From Apoderus coryli (lineage: Eukaryota > Arthropoda > Insecta > Coleoptera > Attelabidae), in assembly GCA_911728435.2 (NCBI GenBank), contig OU452202.1, positions 5,621,135 through 5,685,134 on the forward strand: a stretch of 64,000 nucleotides of DNA. The letters run 5' to 3'. The notes under the pieces were generated by a model that was not told where the DNA came from, did not search any database, and saw only the letters and a program-made list of their open reading frames with translations. Shown one piece after another: positions 13,177-22,848 of this stretch (its first letter is position 1; each line of letters begins with the position of its first letter). The position numbers and the translations under genes are program-made.

Positions 13177-13250
13177 AGAGTTCAGGGATACAATAATAGT
13201 ATATATTGTGTTCATTGAGATTAATGTAGATACACAACTCATATACCAAA

Positions 13251-13345
13251 ATTTCGCTGAATTGGTTGAAGCGTTTAGGCGTTATCGTGGAAGAATACAT
13301 ACAACCACACAGACAGACTTCCATCTGGAAATGGCTTTAGTCGTG
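13251..13345 (-). repeat. Fragment of the composite tRNA-like repeat
   Basis: Contains GACAGACTTCCATCTGGAAA preceded by the GAATTGGTTGAAGCGTTTAG block. Both are in reverse orientation relative to the copy at 24055-24638. Only the 5' third of the family is represented. Confidence 0.7.
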
Positions 13346-13438
13346 CATGCTTGTTATGCTGTTTTTTAAATGGCAAGATTCGTATGAAGGGAGACAGGCG
13401 GCCGTCATGTGGCTGCATCTCGTCGTGTATTGAGTATA

Positions 13439-14769
13439 CGAGGTCTGTTCAAAAAGTACCCGGAATTCTCATTTTTCTAAAAAAATATTTATTTATTCGT
13501 CTACATCTATATGGTCCCCTTCAAAGTAACCCCCCCTAGATATAATACACTTATGCCAGCGTTTTTTCCAGTCTTCGAAACACCCTTGATAGTCACTTTT
13601 TGTAATGCTCTGTAGCACTCTCAGCGATTCTGCCTTTATCTCTTCAACCGATGAAAAACGCTGTCCTTTCATGGGTCTCTTCAACTTTGGGAACAGGAAA
13701 AAATCACACGGAGCGATATCTGGTGAATAAGGAGGTTGGGGCATGATTAAAGTCTTGTTTTTAGCCAAAAAATCACGAATAAGCAACGATGAATGAGCAG
13801 GTGCGTTATCGTGGTGCAAAACCCATGAATTGTTTTTCCATAAATCGGGGCGTTTTTTTCGAATTGCTTCACGCAAACGTCGCATTACTTCAAGGTAATA
13901 CTCCTTATTGACGGTTTGACCTTTTGGCAAGAATTCTTTATGCACTATGCCATTATAATCGAAGAAAACAGTAAGCAAAACCTTGACATTTGATCGAACT
14001 TGACGTGCTTTTTTCACTCTTGGTGACGTTGAGTGCTTCCACGTGGACGATTGTGCTTTTGTTTCGACATCATAACCGTACACCCATGTTTCATCACCAG
14101 TTATGACCCTTTCAAGTAAATTTGGATCGTCGTTGACGTCGTTTAACAGCTCCTGAGCGATGGTAATGCGTTTGTTTTTTTGATCAAAATTCAGCAGTTT
14201 TGGAACGAATTTTGCTGCCACTCGTTTCATGCCCAAAACCTTTGAAAAAATATGATGGCATGAGCCAACTGATATGCCAAGTTCATCAGCAACTTCTCTA
14301 ATTGTGATTCGGCGATCATCCATAATCATTTTTTCCACTTTTCCCACATTTTCATCGATTATTGACGTGCTGGGTCGACCGGAGCGTTCGTCGTCTTCAA
14401 CGTCTTCGCGGCCATCTTGGAAACGCTTATACCACTCGTAAACACTTGTTTTTTTCATAGCAGACTCACCGTAGGCTCTCTGTAACATTTCGCACACTTG
14501 GTTACACTTTATTTCATTTTTCACGCAAAATTTAATACAAATTCTTTGACTCTTCAATTCTTCCATTGTTTAAACTAACAAAAATCGCCGAGCTCAAAAA
14601 AACACGTCTACACCAGCCGCTACAAGACAGAATGTAAACAATGAATACAGCTGAAAATTTCACCATACATTAGGGACATGTGTACCAACACAATAAAAAA
14701 AAATTTGACCACCGGACTCTCCAGACGCGCGCAATTCAAAAATTCCGGGAATTTTTTGAACAGACCTCT
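13439..14769 (-). mobile_element. Complete mariner transposon
   Basis: A 1.33-kb element with terminal inverted repeats of about 28 bp: GAGGTCTGTTCAAAAAGTAC at the left and its near-complement (GTTCAAAAAATTCCCGGAATT reading inwards) at the right. Left junction follows TA (13437-13438). At the right, the terminal base differs (CAGACCTCT where CAGACCTCG is expected) and no TA follows, so the right-hand target duplication is lost or the outer end is altered. The single ORF fills the minus strand. The right flank passes straight into a non-LTR relic. Confidence 0.92.
13493..14566 (-). CDS. Mariner transposase, intact 357 aa
   Basis: This enzyme would cut and reinsert the surrounding mariner at TA sites, acting in the nucleus on the terminal repeats. 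The ORF is uninterrupted from MEELKSQRICIKF to HIDVDE, close to the usual mariner length (about 340-350 aa). Residues 1-110 hold two helix-turn-helix units (SAMKKTSVYEWYKRFQDGRE, then ITIREVADELGIS). The catalytic core shows ITGDETWVYGYD, LHHDNAPAHSS and PPYSPDIAPCDFFLFPKLK. There are 34 residues between the second and third catalytic Asp, so it is DD34D. All three acidic residues are present. The WVPHEL-type motif is represented by FVPKLL. Nothing in the ORF predicts inactivity, but the altered right terminus may limit mobility of this copy. Expression is not evident from the sequence. Confidence 0.95.
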   Translation of the reverse strand: MEELKSQRICIKFCVKNEIKCNQVCEMLQRAYGESAMKKTSVYEWYKRFQDGREDVEDDERSGRPSTSIIDENVGKVEKMIMDDRRITIREVADELGISVGSCHHIFSKVLGMKRVAAKFVPKLLNFDQKNKRITIAQELLNDVNDDPNLLERVITGDETWVYGYDVETKAQSSTWKHSTSPRVKKARQVRSNVKVLLTVFFDYNGIVHKEFLPKGQTVNKEYYLEVMRRLREAIRKKRPDLWKNNSWVLHHDNAPAHSSLLIRDFLAKNKTLIMPQPPYSPDIAPCDFFLFPKLKRPMKGQRFSSVEEIKAESLRVLQSITKSDYQGCFEDWKKRWHKCIISRGGYFEGDHIDVDE

Positions 14770-14772
14770 CTC

Positions 14773-15361
14773 TCAGAACATTAAGGCTGCGATAATAACA
14801 CTTACTCTCGAAATCACCCAAGACTGACACAGCAGTTTCTTCATGTTTGATGAACGGAACTTTTTATTAGCGTATAATAGTTTCAACTGCATGTAGCATT
14901 GTTGGATCACATACGAAACATGTCTTTGAAAGCACAAATTTTCAACAAAGAACAGCCCCAGATTCTTAGCCATCTCAACGAAGGGAATACGAACTTGATT
15001 TAAGGATATAAATAAGTTTTCTTTCAAATAATTCCTCTTCGCTTTAGGACCAAACATCATAGAGTTTGACTTAGCTGGATTTAACCTTCAGCTGTCAGAA
15101 GCAGCATACTTGGAGATGGATTCCAAGTCACCGTTAATCGCACCAGCAGCAATCTCATACTGGGAAGGGTCGAAGTGGTAGTAAAGTTGGGTGTCATCCG
15201 TAAAAAAATGAGCTTTACAGTTCTTCACGAGATTAGGCAAGTCAAATGTATAGAGTAAGAACAAAAAGCGGTCCAAGGACAGAGCCCTGAGACATTCCCG
15301 ACCCGCTGATGGCAATCACTCAAATAGGATGCCATAAACTTGGACGACATCTGATCAAACC
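14773..15361 (-). pseudogene. Non-LTR RT relic, downstream part
   Basis: Minus-strand frames give, in order, FDQMSSKFMASYLSDCHQRV, then GMSQGSVLGPL, FFTDDTQLYYHF (the catalytic FADD block as FTDD), LKVNPAKSNSMMFG and MAKNLGLFF. This is a jockey-like RT. Its upstream portion lies at 15829-15912, displaced by a nested insertion. Frameshifts occur near 15300 and 15080. It joins the mariner right end at 14769. Confidence 0.8.
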
Positions 15362-15366
15362 CGACA

Positions 15367-15823
15367 TAACCGAACGCATGATTACAGTACAGAAATGTAA
15401 CTATAGCTATGTCCAGAGAAATGTCCAGCACAGTATTATAGATGTGTATAACCGATTTCCTCAATGTGTCAGATGCTTGCCAAATAAAAAAATACTCGCA
15501 GGGACATTGAAGCGATATCTCATTGGTAAAGCATATTACAGCATGAAGGAGTTTTATAATGACTGTGGTGTATCTAATGTTGGCGTATAAGTAATTACCT
15601 ATTGTAATTTGATTTGTTTTAAAGTTTATGTATCCAGAATAAATTTTAGATTCTAAGGTTTTTAGGTTTAGTTTTTGTACTAGGATAAGCTCTACACCCA
15701 TGAGGGTCTGTAATTATATTACGTTGTGTTTTATTTATTTTTTATTGTTACAGTTGTAATTTCAGTTTTTTGTTTGTTTTTGAGCGAATAAAGTATTATC
15801 TATCTATCTATCTATCTATCTAA
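15367..15823 (+). mobile_element. 5'-truncated non-LTR element nested in another RT relic
   Basis: This plus-strand insert carries only the C-terminal end of a retrotransposon ORF (up to 15590: VYNRFPQ...LKRYLIGKAYYSMKEFYND), a 3' UTR, and a (TATC)n tail at 15796-15822. It is bracketed by a 5-bp target duplication CGACA (15362-15366 and 15824-15828) and splits a minus-strand RT reading frame. The structure shows target-primed insertion of a short dead copy. Confidence 0.88.
15796..15822 (+). repeat. (TATC)n microsatellite tail
   Basis: About six TATC units form the 3' tail of the inserted non-LTR copy; AATAAAG lies just upstream. Confidence 0.9.
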
Positions 15824-15828
15824 CGACA

Positions 15829-15912
15829 CTTTGCTACCAACAGTTTGTGATTAATGGTGTCAAACGCCCTGGTAAAATCCAATACTACCAAGGCATTCGC
15901 CTGATCTCGATC
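15829..15912 (-). pseudogene. Non-LTR RT relic, upstream part (A block)
   Basis: Reads DQANALVVLDFTRAFDTINHKLLVAKCR on the minus strand, the A-block of jockey-like RT (F-D-x-AFD). It continues in the 14773-15361 relic once the nested insert is removed. Upstream coding sequence is lost. Confidence 0.75.
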
Positions 15913-16019
15913 TCACACGAGCGAATCAAATTGTCCGTTAAATTTATAAGGGAAGCTCTGAATCCAGATGCAGAGGGATGAGGCTGAGAGACTGAAAATA
16001 TACATTCATTTTCCAGAGA

Positions 16020-16460
16020 ACCAAATTTTGTAAACAAATATTACCAGCAATTTGAAGTGGGAAGATCATGTCTCGGTGATGGCCAATAGAATGTGGTTTT
16101 TGAACCAAAGAGAATGTTAACCAATGTAAAGCGAAGTGACCTTGAAGTTGTACAAGTCGTCTGTCAGACCCGCACGGTTGAAATATGCCAATAGTGTTTG
16201 ATCTCTTTATAGAAGTTTTAGAAGAGTCGAAAGGATATTTACGATGCAGGCGCTCTGCAACTTTTTCAAGTAGAAATCTAAACCTATATACATAGAAACT
16301 ACAAGTATTATGTGGTAGACTTGCTCGAATAAATTTGATACTGAATAGACTGACGTATGCTTGGAATGCCCTGTCAGAGAAGGTTATATTAGCGCGGACA
16401 ATGTGCAGTTTCAAGAAAAAAATTGGGCGATGCATTTAGACATCAAGGAAACCAGTTGAT
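16020..16460 (+). pseudogene. Non-LTR RT C-terminal relic
   Basis: Plus-strand pieces include LKWEDHVSVMANRMWFL, LKLYKSSVRPARLKYANSV and, at 16320-16440, RLARINLILNRLTYAWNALSEKVILARTMCSFKKKIGRCI. This order (thumb region, LYKS.VRP.LEYA, then NR....WN.L...) is that of the end of jockey/CR1-like ORF2. Several stops and frameshifts are present. It is a separate copy, in opposite orientation to the RT relic to its left. Confidence 0.65.
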
Positions 16461-16464
16461 CCAC

Positions 16465-17400
16465 TACTCATTTAGAGAATCGTCACATTGCGTATGCTGG
16501 GCTGATATTTTTTGTGGTTTTATTGTTTGCAAAGTGTCACCAGATTTTTACCAATTAAGTACTCACTCAAATAATACCTAATAATAAATTTTGCTCAAAA
16601 AATGTACTGAGTTTAACTAAGTAGAAATATTATTAAAAGCCTATATAAAAATGATTGCCAAAGCTATAAATCTATTTTAGAACACATAATTCGATATAAA
16701 CCAGATCTATAAGGAAAATTGTAATTTCCGATTATTTAATATCCAAACAAATTACGTATACTAGTGCGTGATAAGTGTTCAAATTTAAATTTAGAAACAA
16801 GTGTCTATTTACACTAATATCATATCGTAAGGTAAACGTTATTTGGGCGCCATTCAAAAATATTATTCCCGGAATATTCAATGCGATTTTATTAATCTAG
16901 ACAGACGAAACCGACAACTCTATTTGTTAGTTGAGACAGACATTCTACGATAGGTACACACATATAAATAAACTAATGTCGATCGATCTTTATTCTTAGC
17001 AGGTATACCATTATTTCTAGTAAGTTTCTTGCATTCAACTGCATAACCAACGCGAATCGAAGGCGCCATTCCTTCGATGTATGCGATGATATACTATTAC
17101 TAAAATAAAAGTAGAACGTTCTAAACCGGTCTCCCTAACCATTATGAACCAACTCTAACAAGAGCCAGTGGCTCTAAAGAGGACGCTAAGGCTCAAAACA
17201 GTTCACGATATTTTATAAATAATTTAATTCTACCTTGACTGCTCCGAATGTTGCTTATTTTGAAGGAAATTTGACACCCTGTACCGTAGTTAGTACCAAT
17301 TTTTCGGAATAGGCGAACAATTTTAACTAAAGCACCAAATCTGTGTCCTGTTATTTTTGGACACCCTGTGTATTGAGTGTATGCCCTCTGAGATGTTGCC
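16465..17400. other. No gene recognised; one-sided element end at 17355-17372
   Basis: AT-rich DNA. A terminus TTTTGGACACCCTGTGTA at 17355-17372 resembles a mariner-like inverted repeat with no partner found. An imperfect ACACCCTGTA lies at 17274. No coding signal. Confidence 0.45.
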
Positions 17401-17405
17401 GGTCT

Positions 17406-17483
17406 ATACAGGGTGTTAGTAAATAAGTGCGACAAACTTCGAGGGGTGATTCTGGATTAAAAACTAATGAGAGTTGGCTATAT
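17406..17483 (+). repeat. TACAGGGTG-ended element fragment
   Basis: CTATACAGGGTGTTAGTAAATAAGTG and the GAGGGGTGATTCT block match the fragment at 6222. Foldback copy B begins immediately to the right, as if inserted into this element. Confidence 0.6.
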
Positions 17484-17484
17484 A

Positions 17485-18405
17485 TACACTGTGTCCAAGA
17501 TAAGAATGGGATAGCATTAGAAGCTTGGAAACGGTAGGAGTTCCAATGCTGGTTAAATTATAAAAAAGTTGTACAATTTAAGCACCTTTTAAATGGTACC
17601 TTCAAAAGTAAAGTAACTTTAGCCGTTTTCAAGAATGTTTGAAAAAACGATTTTTTGCGATTTTAGTTTTTATTTATTTCTGACATTATTTTTACAGATA
17701 TCAAAAAATGAAAAGCACTTCCTCATTGTTACTTTGTGATGAGAAAAATCATCATCAACTTTGTTTAGTCATTTTCAAGTTTTTAGTGTTTTTAGTTATT
17801 TAAAATTATTCAAGAAGAATCGACATAGTTTGGCACATATTTTGCGTAAAACATTCATCTGAGACAGGCGTTTTTTTAATAACTTCAAAGAGCACAAAAA
17901 TTTCAACTAAATTTAAAAAACCGCGTACAGAATAAAATGTTGTACTGAGAGAGAAATAAATTGGCAAATAATAATAAATAATTGTGAGTAACGACGAGAT
18001 AATGATTTTGCAAAACCTACTACTCTGCATTCAGTCAGTTAAGTGCCAAACTATGGCGATTGTTCTTGAAGAAGTTTAAATAACAGCTAAAAATACTGAA
18101 AACTTGTTTACACCATTACGTGTGATATACCACCTATTTTTTATTTGAAAATGGCTTTAAAATTAACAATAAAAAAAATCCAGGGTCATATTTAAAAAAA
18201 CGAAGTTGATGATGGTTTTTCAAAAACGAAACGTCGTAGTGAAAATTTGTAAACGCTATCTTATTGTCCTCAAAAAGTAACAATGAGAAAGTGCTTTTCA
18301 TTTTTTTATATCTGTAAAAATAATGTCAGAAATAAATAAAAACTAACTTCGCAAAAAATCGTTTTTCCAAAAATTCTCGAAAACGGCTAAAGTTAAGTTA
18401 AAAGT
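17485..18405 (+). mobile_element. Foldback element, copy B
   Basis: Left arm starts TACACTGTGTCCAAGATAAG. The central part holds TCTGCATTCAGTCAGTTAAG, and the right arm repeats the left in reverse complement (AAAATAATGTCAGAAATAAA, AAATTCTCGAAAACGGCTAA). The outermost right end is lost after about 18400. The centre is longer than in copy A and includes a segment found again in copy F (near 50290-50400). Frames inside are not protein-like. Confidence 0.8.
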
Positions 18406-18606
18406 TTTTCTTAACAACTCATGATTTATTTATTGCTCTGGAAACGGTCGAGATATGCAAATGAAATTTGGAGGGTTTTAATAGGTACTTATAGCGCATT
18501 TTTTTACATGCACTTAATAATTTTATGTTCATCATTGGTGCGCATACGGGTAATGATCTTAATATTAATAAAGAAAAAAACCACTGCCAAATAAAAATTA
18601 ATTTTT

Positions 18607-18813
18607 GAAATCCTCGTTCAATTTGTAAAAAAAGCTCTCATTTTTTTCGTAGGCCAAAAAAATAAAACATCTTAACGTGTATTTTTAATTTCTATTAATT
18701 TAAATACGCTTAAAGCTACAACAAATGTTCAAACTGACAAAAAATACGCGTTGAGATGTTTCATTTTTTTACAAAAAAAGATAAGAGAGCGTTTTTAATT
18801 TAACGAGGATTTC
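18607..18813. mobile_element. Small inverted-repeat MITE
   Basis: GAAATCCTCGTTCAATT...CATCTTAACGTGTATTTTT is mirrored by AAAAATACGCGTTGAGATG...ATTTAACGAGGATTTC. Arms of 80-90 bp, no ORF. Confidence 0.75.
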
Positions 18814-19770
18814 AACATTATTTTTAAATATCTCATAATATCTAATTATGTTCGGTGTTACATGTTTTAGAGGGTCAACCATCATCAGTCACTAAAATAT
18901 ACATATAGTCGAAAATTAAAACCAAATTTAAATGATGTGGGGAACCTATAAACGTCAGATACATAAGCAATCATCATAATAAACACCCACAGATCTAAAA
19001 TAAAATTAAACAACATTTTACAAGAGTGTTTTGCCCTGGTTGAGAATATAATCACAAATAATAAAGAACAGTGGTGCTGGATATAGGTAGTATACATAAA
19101 AACAAAACACACGAAAGAATTATAAAAACTATTAAGTACTTTATATTTCCGTATCCTGAAATTTTGCTGCGAAGCAGTATTTTGCATATAATTTTAATTA
19201 ATGTAAAAGAAGGCATTAAAGATTTTTGTAGTAGCGATAGACGCGAAATTAAAAGTATCAACAAAACAGAAGAAATCCCCCAAACTATACGTGGTGTCTA
19301 ATGGATCTGCATTTTTGGGTTTTAAGCTGCCCTAAAGAAAATCTATAGTACTTATAATAAGACACTGTAAGATACCATTAAAAGTAATTGCAATATACAA
19401 AGAAATTCTTGCGTTCTCTTTCGCTTTGGCCTCTGTGTTTTAAATTATTTAAGTTTATATCGAAACTCTTATAGTAGGGCTCTATACTACTAAATTCGTC
19501 GTATTAACCTTTGTCTTCCCCTCATATATTGACCGTACAAAGCACAGACATATGATACATAAAGCAGGTGTCTGCTGCCAACTGACGACGACAGGAAGGG
19601 TGGAAACATGAAACATTTACTGCTCATTACATTTTTTTTTTTTTTTTTGGAGGGGATGCAATTTAATATAAAAAGGAATAGGTATATCGTGCTAGGCTTA
19701 CGTTGTCTGGTAAAGCTGATATTACGATTTTATGATCACCATTTAGCGGTTATTTTAGTAGTTTCATTGT

Positions 19771-19805
19771 AAAATAAACAGGCGCCCTCGAGGCACGAAT
19801 GGCTC
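19771..19805 (+). repeat. CTCGAGGCACGAA motif, copy 1
   Basis: AAATAAACAGGCGCCCTCGAGGCACGAATGGCTC. Close relatives occur at 44254-44285 and 53136-53170. The shared core is AAATAAAC, about six variable bases, then CCTCGAGGCACGAA. Confidence 0.7.
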
Positions 19806-19849
19806 TCCGTATTTAGGTGTAAAAGTAATATTTTTATGACTTTTTTGTC

Positions 19850-20975
19850 ATTTACCTTTCACGTAAGTCTCTTGGCGACAAGCTATATTTCTAAATATTT
19901 TTTTAAAATTTTTATTGTAGACATCAGCTATTTTTTATTTAAATTGTTCAATATTTCGAAAAGATTAGGAGTTTTTTTTTTTATTTTGACCCCTTTTCCA
20001 CTATTTACGTACGTGTATGCAAGCAAGGTTTTTATGATACATTTCATAGGTTATATTCTATCAAAGCTATAGGTAAATAACTAGTCAATATTTCTGCAAT
20101 GGTTAGGAAATAAGTTTTTAACACTCTTTTCGAACGCCAATGTGATCTATTTTTTTATGTTAAATGTTTTAGGTTATATTTTATTAAATATATTAAAAAT
20201 TATTCAATATTTCGGATAAGTTTAAGAGGAACTTAATTTTTTATTTTTGAACCCTTTTTTTTAAGCCTTTTGCCTACGCTCAATGTTTTCCAAAAGTTAA
20301 TCAGCACCTAGAAATATCCCGTAGTATTTTTGTACCAAATTTGTTAAAAATCTGTTAAGTGAGTTTTGAGTTATTGTGCATACAGATATTTCTAACCCTT
20401 TTTAGACTTTTCTCGGACGCCTATGGTACATACATTTTTTGTCGTTTATTTTTAACTCCAATTCAAATACTTTAAAGGCTAAATACATCATTTTTACAGT
20501 CCCTATTCCCTATTTCGAATAAGATTAGGAATTTTTGGTATTTTGACCCCTTTTCCACTATTTACGAACGCCTTTCTAAGCAAGTTTTTTATGATACATT
20601 TGATAGGTTATATTCTATGAACGTTATACATAACTAGTCAATATTTTCTCCTATGTTTAGGAAATAAGAATATAAAATAAGTTTTTACACTCTTTTCGAA
20701 CGCCTATGGAATCTAATTATTTATGTTAAATGTTTTAGGTTATATTGTATTAAATCAATGAAAAATTATTCAATATTTCGGATAAGTTTAAGAGGAACTT
20801 AATTTTTTATTCTTGAACCCTTTTTTTAAACCTTTTGCCTACGCTCAATGTTTTCCAAAAGTTAATCAGCCTAGAAATATCCCGTAGTATTTTTGTACCA
20901 AATTTGTTAAAAATCTGTTGAGTTTTGAGTTATTGTGCATACAGATTTTCCTAACCCTTTTTTCACAATTAAAAT
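19850..20975. repeat. Tandem duplication, about 557-bp unit, two copies
   Basis: The block around GACCCCTTTTCCACTATTTACG at 19988 recurs at 20545, and the block ending TTATTGTGCATACAGAT recurs about 558 bases later. The alignment runs through AGTCAATATTT, TTCGAACGCC, GGATAAGTTTAAGAGGAACT and CCTACGCTCAATG with modest divergence and small indels. Sub-motifs (TTCGAACGCCTATGG, GGTTATATTYTAT) recur within a unit, hinting at an older, shorter period. No protein-like frame. Confidence 0.85.
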
Positions 20976-21151
20976 ATGTTTAGAATTTTTGATTTGTTTA
21001 TGCTTCCATAAAAGCGCAATTTTGGCTGCCGACGTGACAGACCGATAGGGGACAGATGGAACTGAGACAAAGCATCCTGATGATTAAACATTATTATCAA
21101 AGTGGTTGGTGGCTCGTAAAGTGTGTCCAATTTCCGGTCGAGATGTTTCTA

Positions 21152-21954
21152 AAGGGTGCCCCAAAGTTAACGCAAAATTTGAATTTGCCGCCATTTACTT
21201 ATGCAGCAAAGTGTTGGCAATCCTAAAAACAAAACATATTGACAGCTGACAGTTTAGGGTTAGTAAAAATGGAGCGTTACACGATAGAACAACGTGTCTT
21301 CATTATTGATCAATATTTCAAAAATAATGAAAGCTTGGTGGCCGCAGTTCGAAAATTTCATACAAAATATGGTCGGAATCGTGATTTAACTTCGTCAGCT
21401 GAAGAGATTAATTGAAAAATTCCGGGAGACAGGATCCGTTGGAGACGCCAAACACACTGGTCGTCCAAAAACAAGCCGTTCAAATGTCAATATCGAAACA
21501 GTGCGTGAGTGTCTGTGAAGCTCTCTACAGCGTGTACTCACTACACTCAAGATCTGTGTCTCCATGCTTACAAAATTTAATTAACACAACAATTGAAGAC
21601 CAAAGACCATGCACAGAGAAGAGAGTTTGCAGAAGGGATTATTCAGCAAAGTCATCCTAAGCGACGAAGTACATTTTCACCTTGATGGGTTTGTTAATCG
21701 CCAAAAGTGCCGCATTAAAGAAGGAGATTCAACGCTGCGTCAACGAAATTCAGCCACATTTATGCAGAATGGTCATGGAAAATTTCGACAACGAGTGCGT
21801 ATGTGTAGGCAAAGCTGTGGAGGCCATTTGCCCATTTTCCATACATAAACCCTATTCTATGTACTTTATGATTCAATAAAAAACTTACATTCAAAATACT
21901 AAAAACTGTGTTCTCTGTTTAATTCAAATCTTGCGTTAATTTTGGGACACCCTT
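21152..21954 (+). mobile_element. Deleted mariner-type element with TIRs
   Basis: The ends are inverted repeats: AAGGGTGCCCCAAAGTTAAC left and, reading inward from the right, AAGGGTGTCCCAAAATTAAC. Each is bounded by TA (21150-21151, 21955-21956). At 803 bp it is shorter than a complete relative (about 1.28 kb at 48256), consistent with internal deletion. Confidence 0.82.
21269..21848 (+). pseudogene. Broken mariner-type transposase
   Basis: Starts MERYTIEQRVFIIDQYFKNN, like the DUF4817-type helix-turn-helix N-terminus of these transposases. It then frameshifts near 21390. Later pieces give VILSDEVHFHLDGFVNRQ (first catalytic Asp block, SDE.HF.L.G) and the end RMCRQSCGGHLPIFHT. The region of the second and third Asp is deleted, so it cannot be active. 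Same family as 48365-49429. Confidence 0.8.
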
Positions 21955-21961
21955 TATAATT

Positions 21962-22480
21962 CATCTACTGTGGAAAGAATAATCAAAAAATTCGAAAGAA
22001 CTGGTTCGGTTAGTGATGTGAAACATGAAAACAAAATATCACAGTAGTTCGCAAAAGTGTGACCGATAATACAAGAACGTCGATTCGAATCGTGCACGAG
22101 CATAATTCGACATTACAACACCGTATTCTCACTACTAAATAATTGCATCTACAATGTTCTAATTGGATCTTTGAACAGCAAAAACGATTTCATGTCGATA
22201 GCTTCGTAAAATTGCCGCATGCAAAACGTGTGGCTTGGAGGAATCATTGGGCCGTGTTTCTTTGAATCCGAGTCAGGTAATAGAGTAACGGTGAATGGTG
22301 TTATGCTGATATTAGATATGACCCAGTTTTTTGTGCTTCAATTGGAAGATATTCCTGTCCACACAGTTTCGCGCTATTTGCTTGTGGGGTTATTTGAAAA
22401 TTTTGCGACGAGTAGTTACGTATGTTGCCGCAAAGCCGTGGAGGTCATTTACCAGATGTGCTGTTCCATACATATAAATG
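21962..22480 (+). pseudogene. Second mariner-type transposase relic, adjacent
   Basis: Plus-strand fragments in order: STVERIIKKFERTGSVSDVKH (HTH end and linker), VWLGGIIGPCFFESESGNRVTVNG (core strand after the first Asp), and CRKAVEVIYQMCCS-like remains of the tail seen as CRQSCGGHLP in the neighbour. It lies directly right of the 21152-21954 element but is not a tandem copy of it, since ends are not found. Heavily mutated. Confidence 0.65.
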
Positions 22481-22848
22481 TCTACTTTACAACCCAATAC
22501 ATATTTCAATGCGTTCCTATAGAACACCATGTTTTATTGAACCTTTGAATCTTGCGCTGTTATGTTACTTAGTTTATAATCGAAAAAATTCAACGCAGAT
22601 TATGTATTTCGGTTGAGAATCTGGCCGGCAAATATTGTGAATGTCTATTTATGAATTTAGGTTAAATTAATGATATTTTATTACTGCAGAGACAATAATT
22701 CAAACCTTCAATTAATAATAATCAATCATTTATATCGTATTGGATATTGGAACAATGTGTCATAATCGGTTTTATTATTTTAGATAATCTAATTAATCAA
22801 ATCAAATACATGTAATTATACAGGCTTAAATATTGTACATTGAATATA

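Noticed and set aside
13351..13539. 62-codon plus-strand ORF at the mariner left end
   Set aside because: Antisense to the mariner terminus and the composite fragment; no motif.
14773..16460. One continuous retrotransposon
   Set aside because: The pieces are on both strands with a precise target duplication, so at least three separate copies are present.
19836..20072. 78-codon hydrophobic plus-strand ORF
   Set aside because: It lies in the 557-bp tandem duplication, is poly-T driven, and is not preserved in the second unit.
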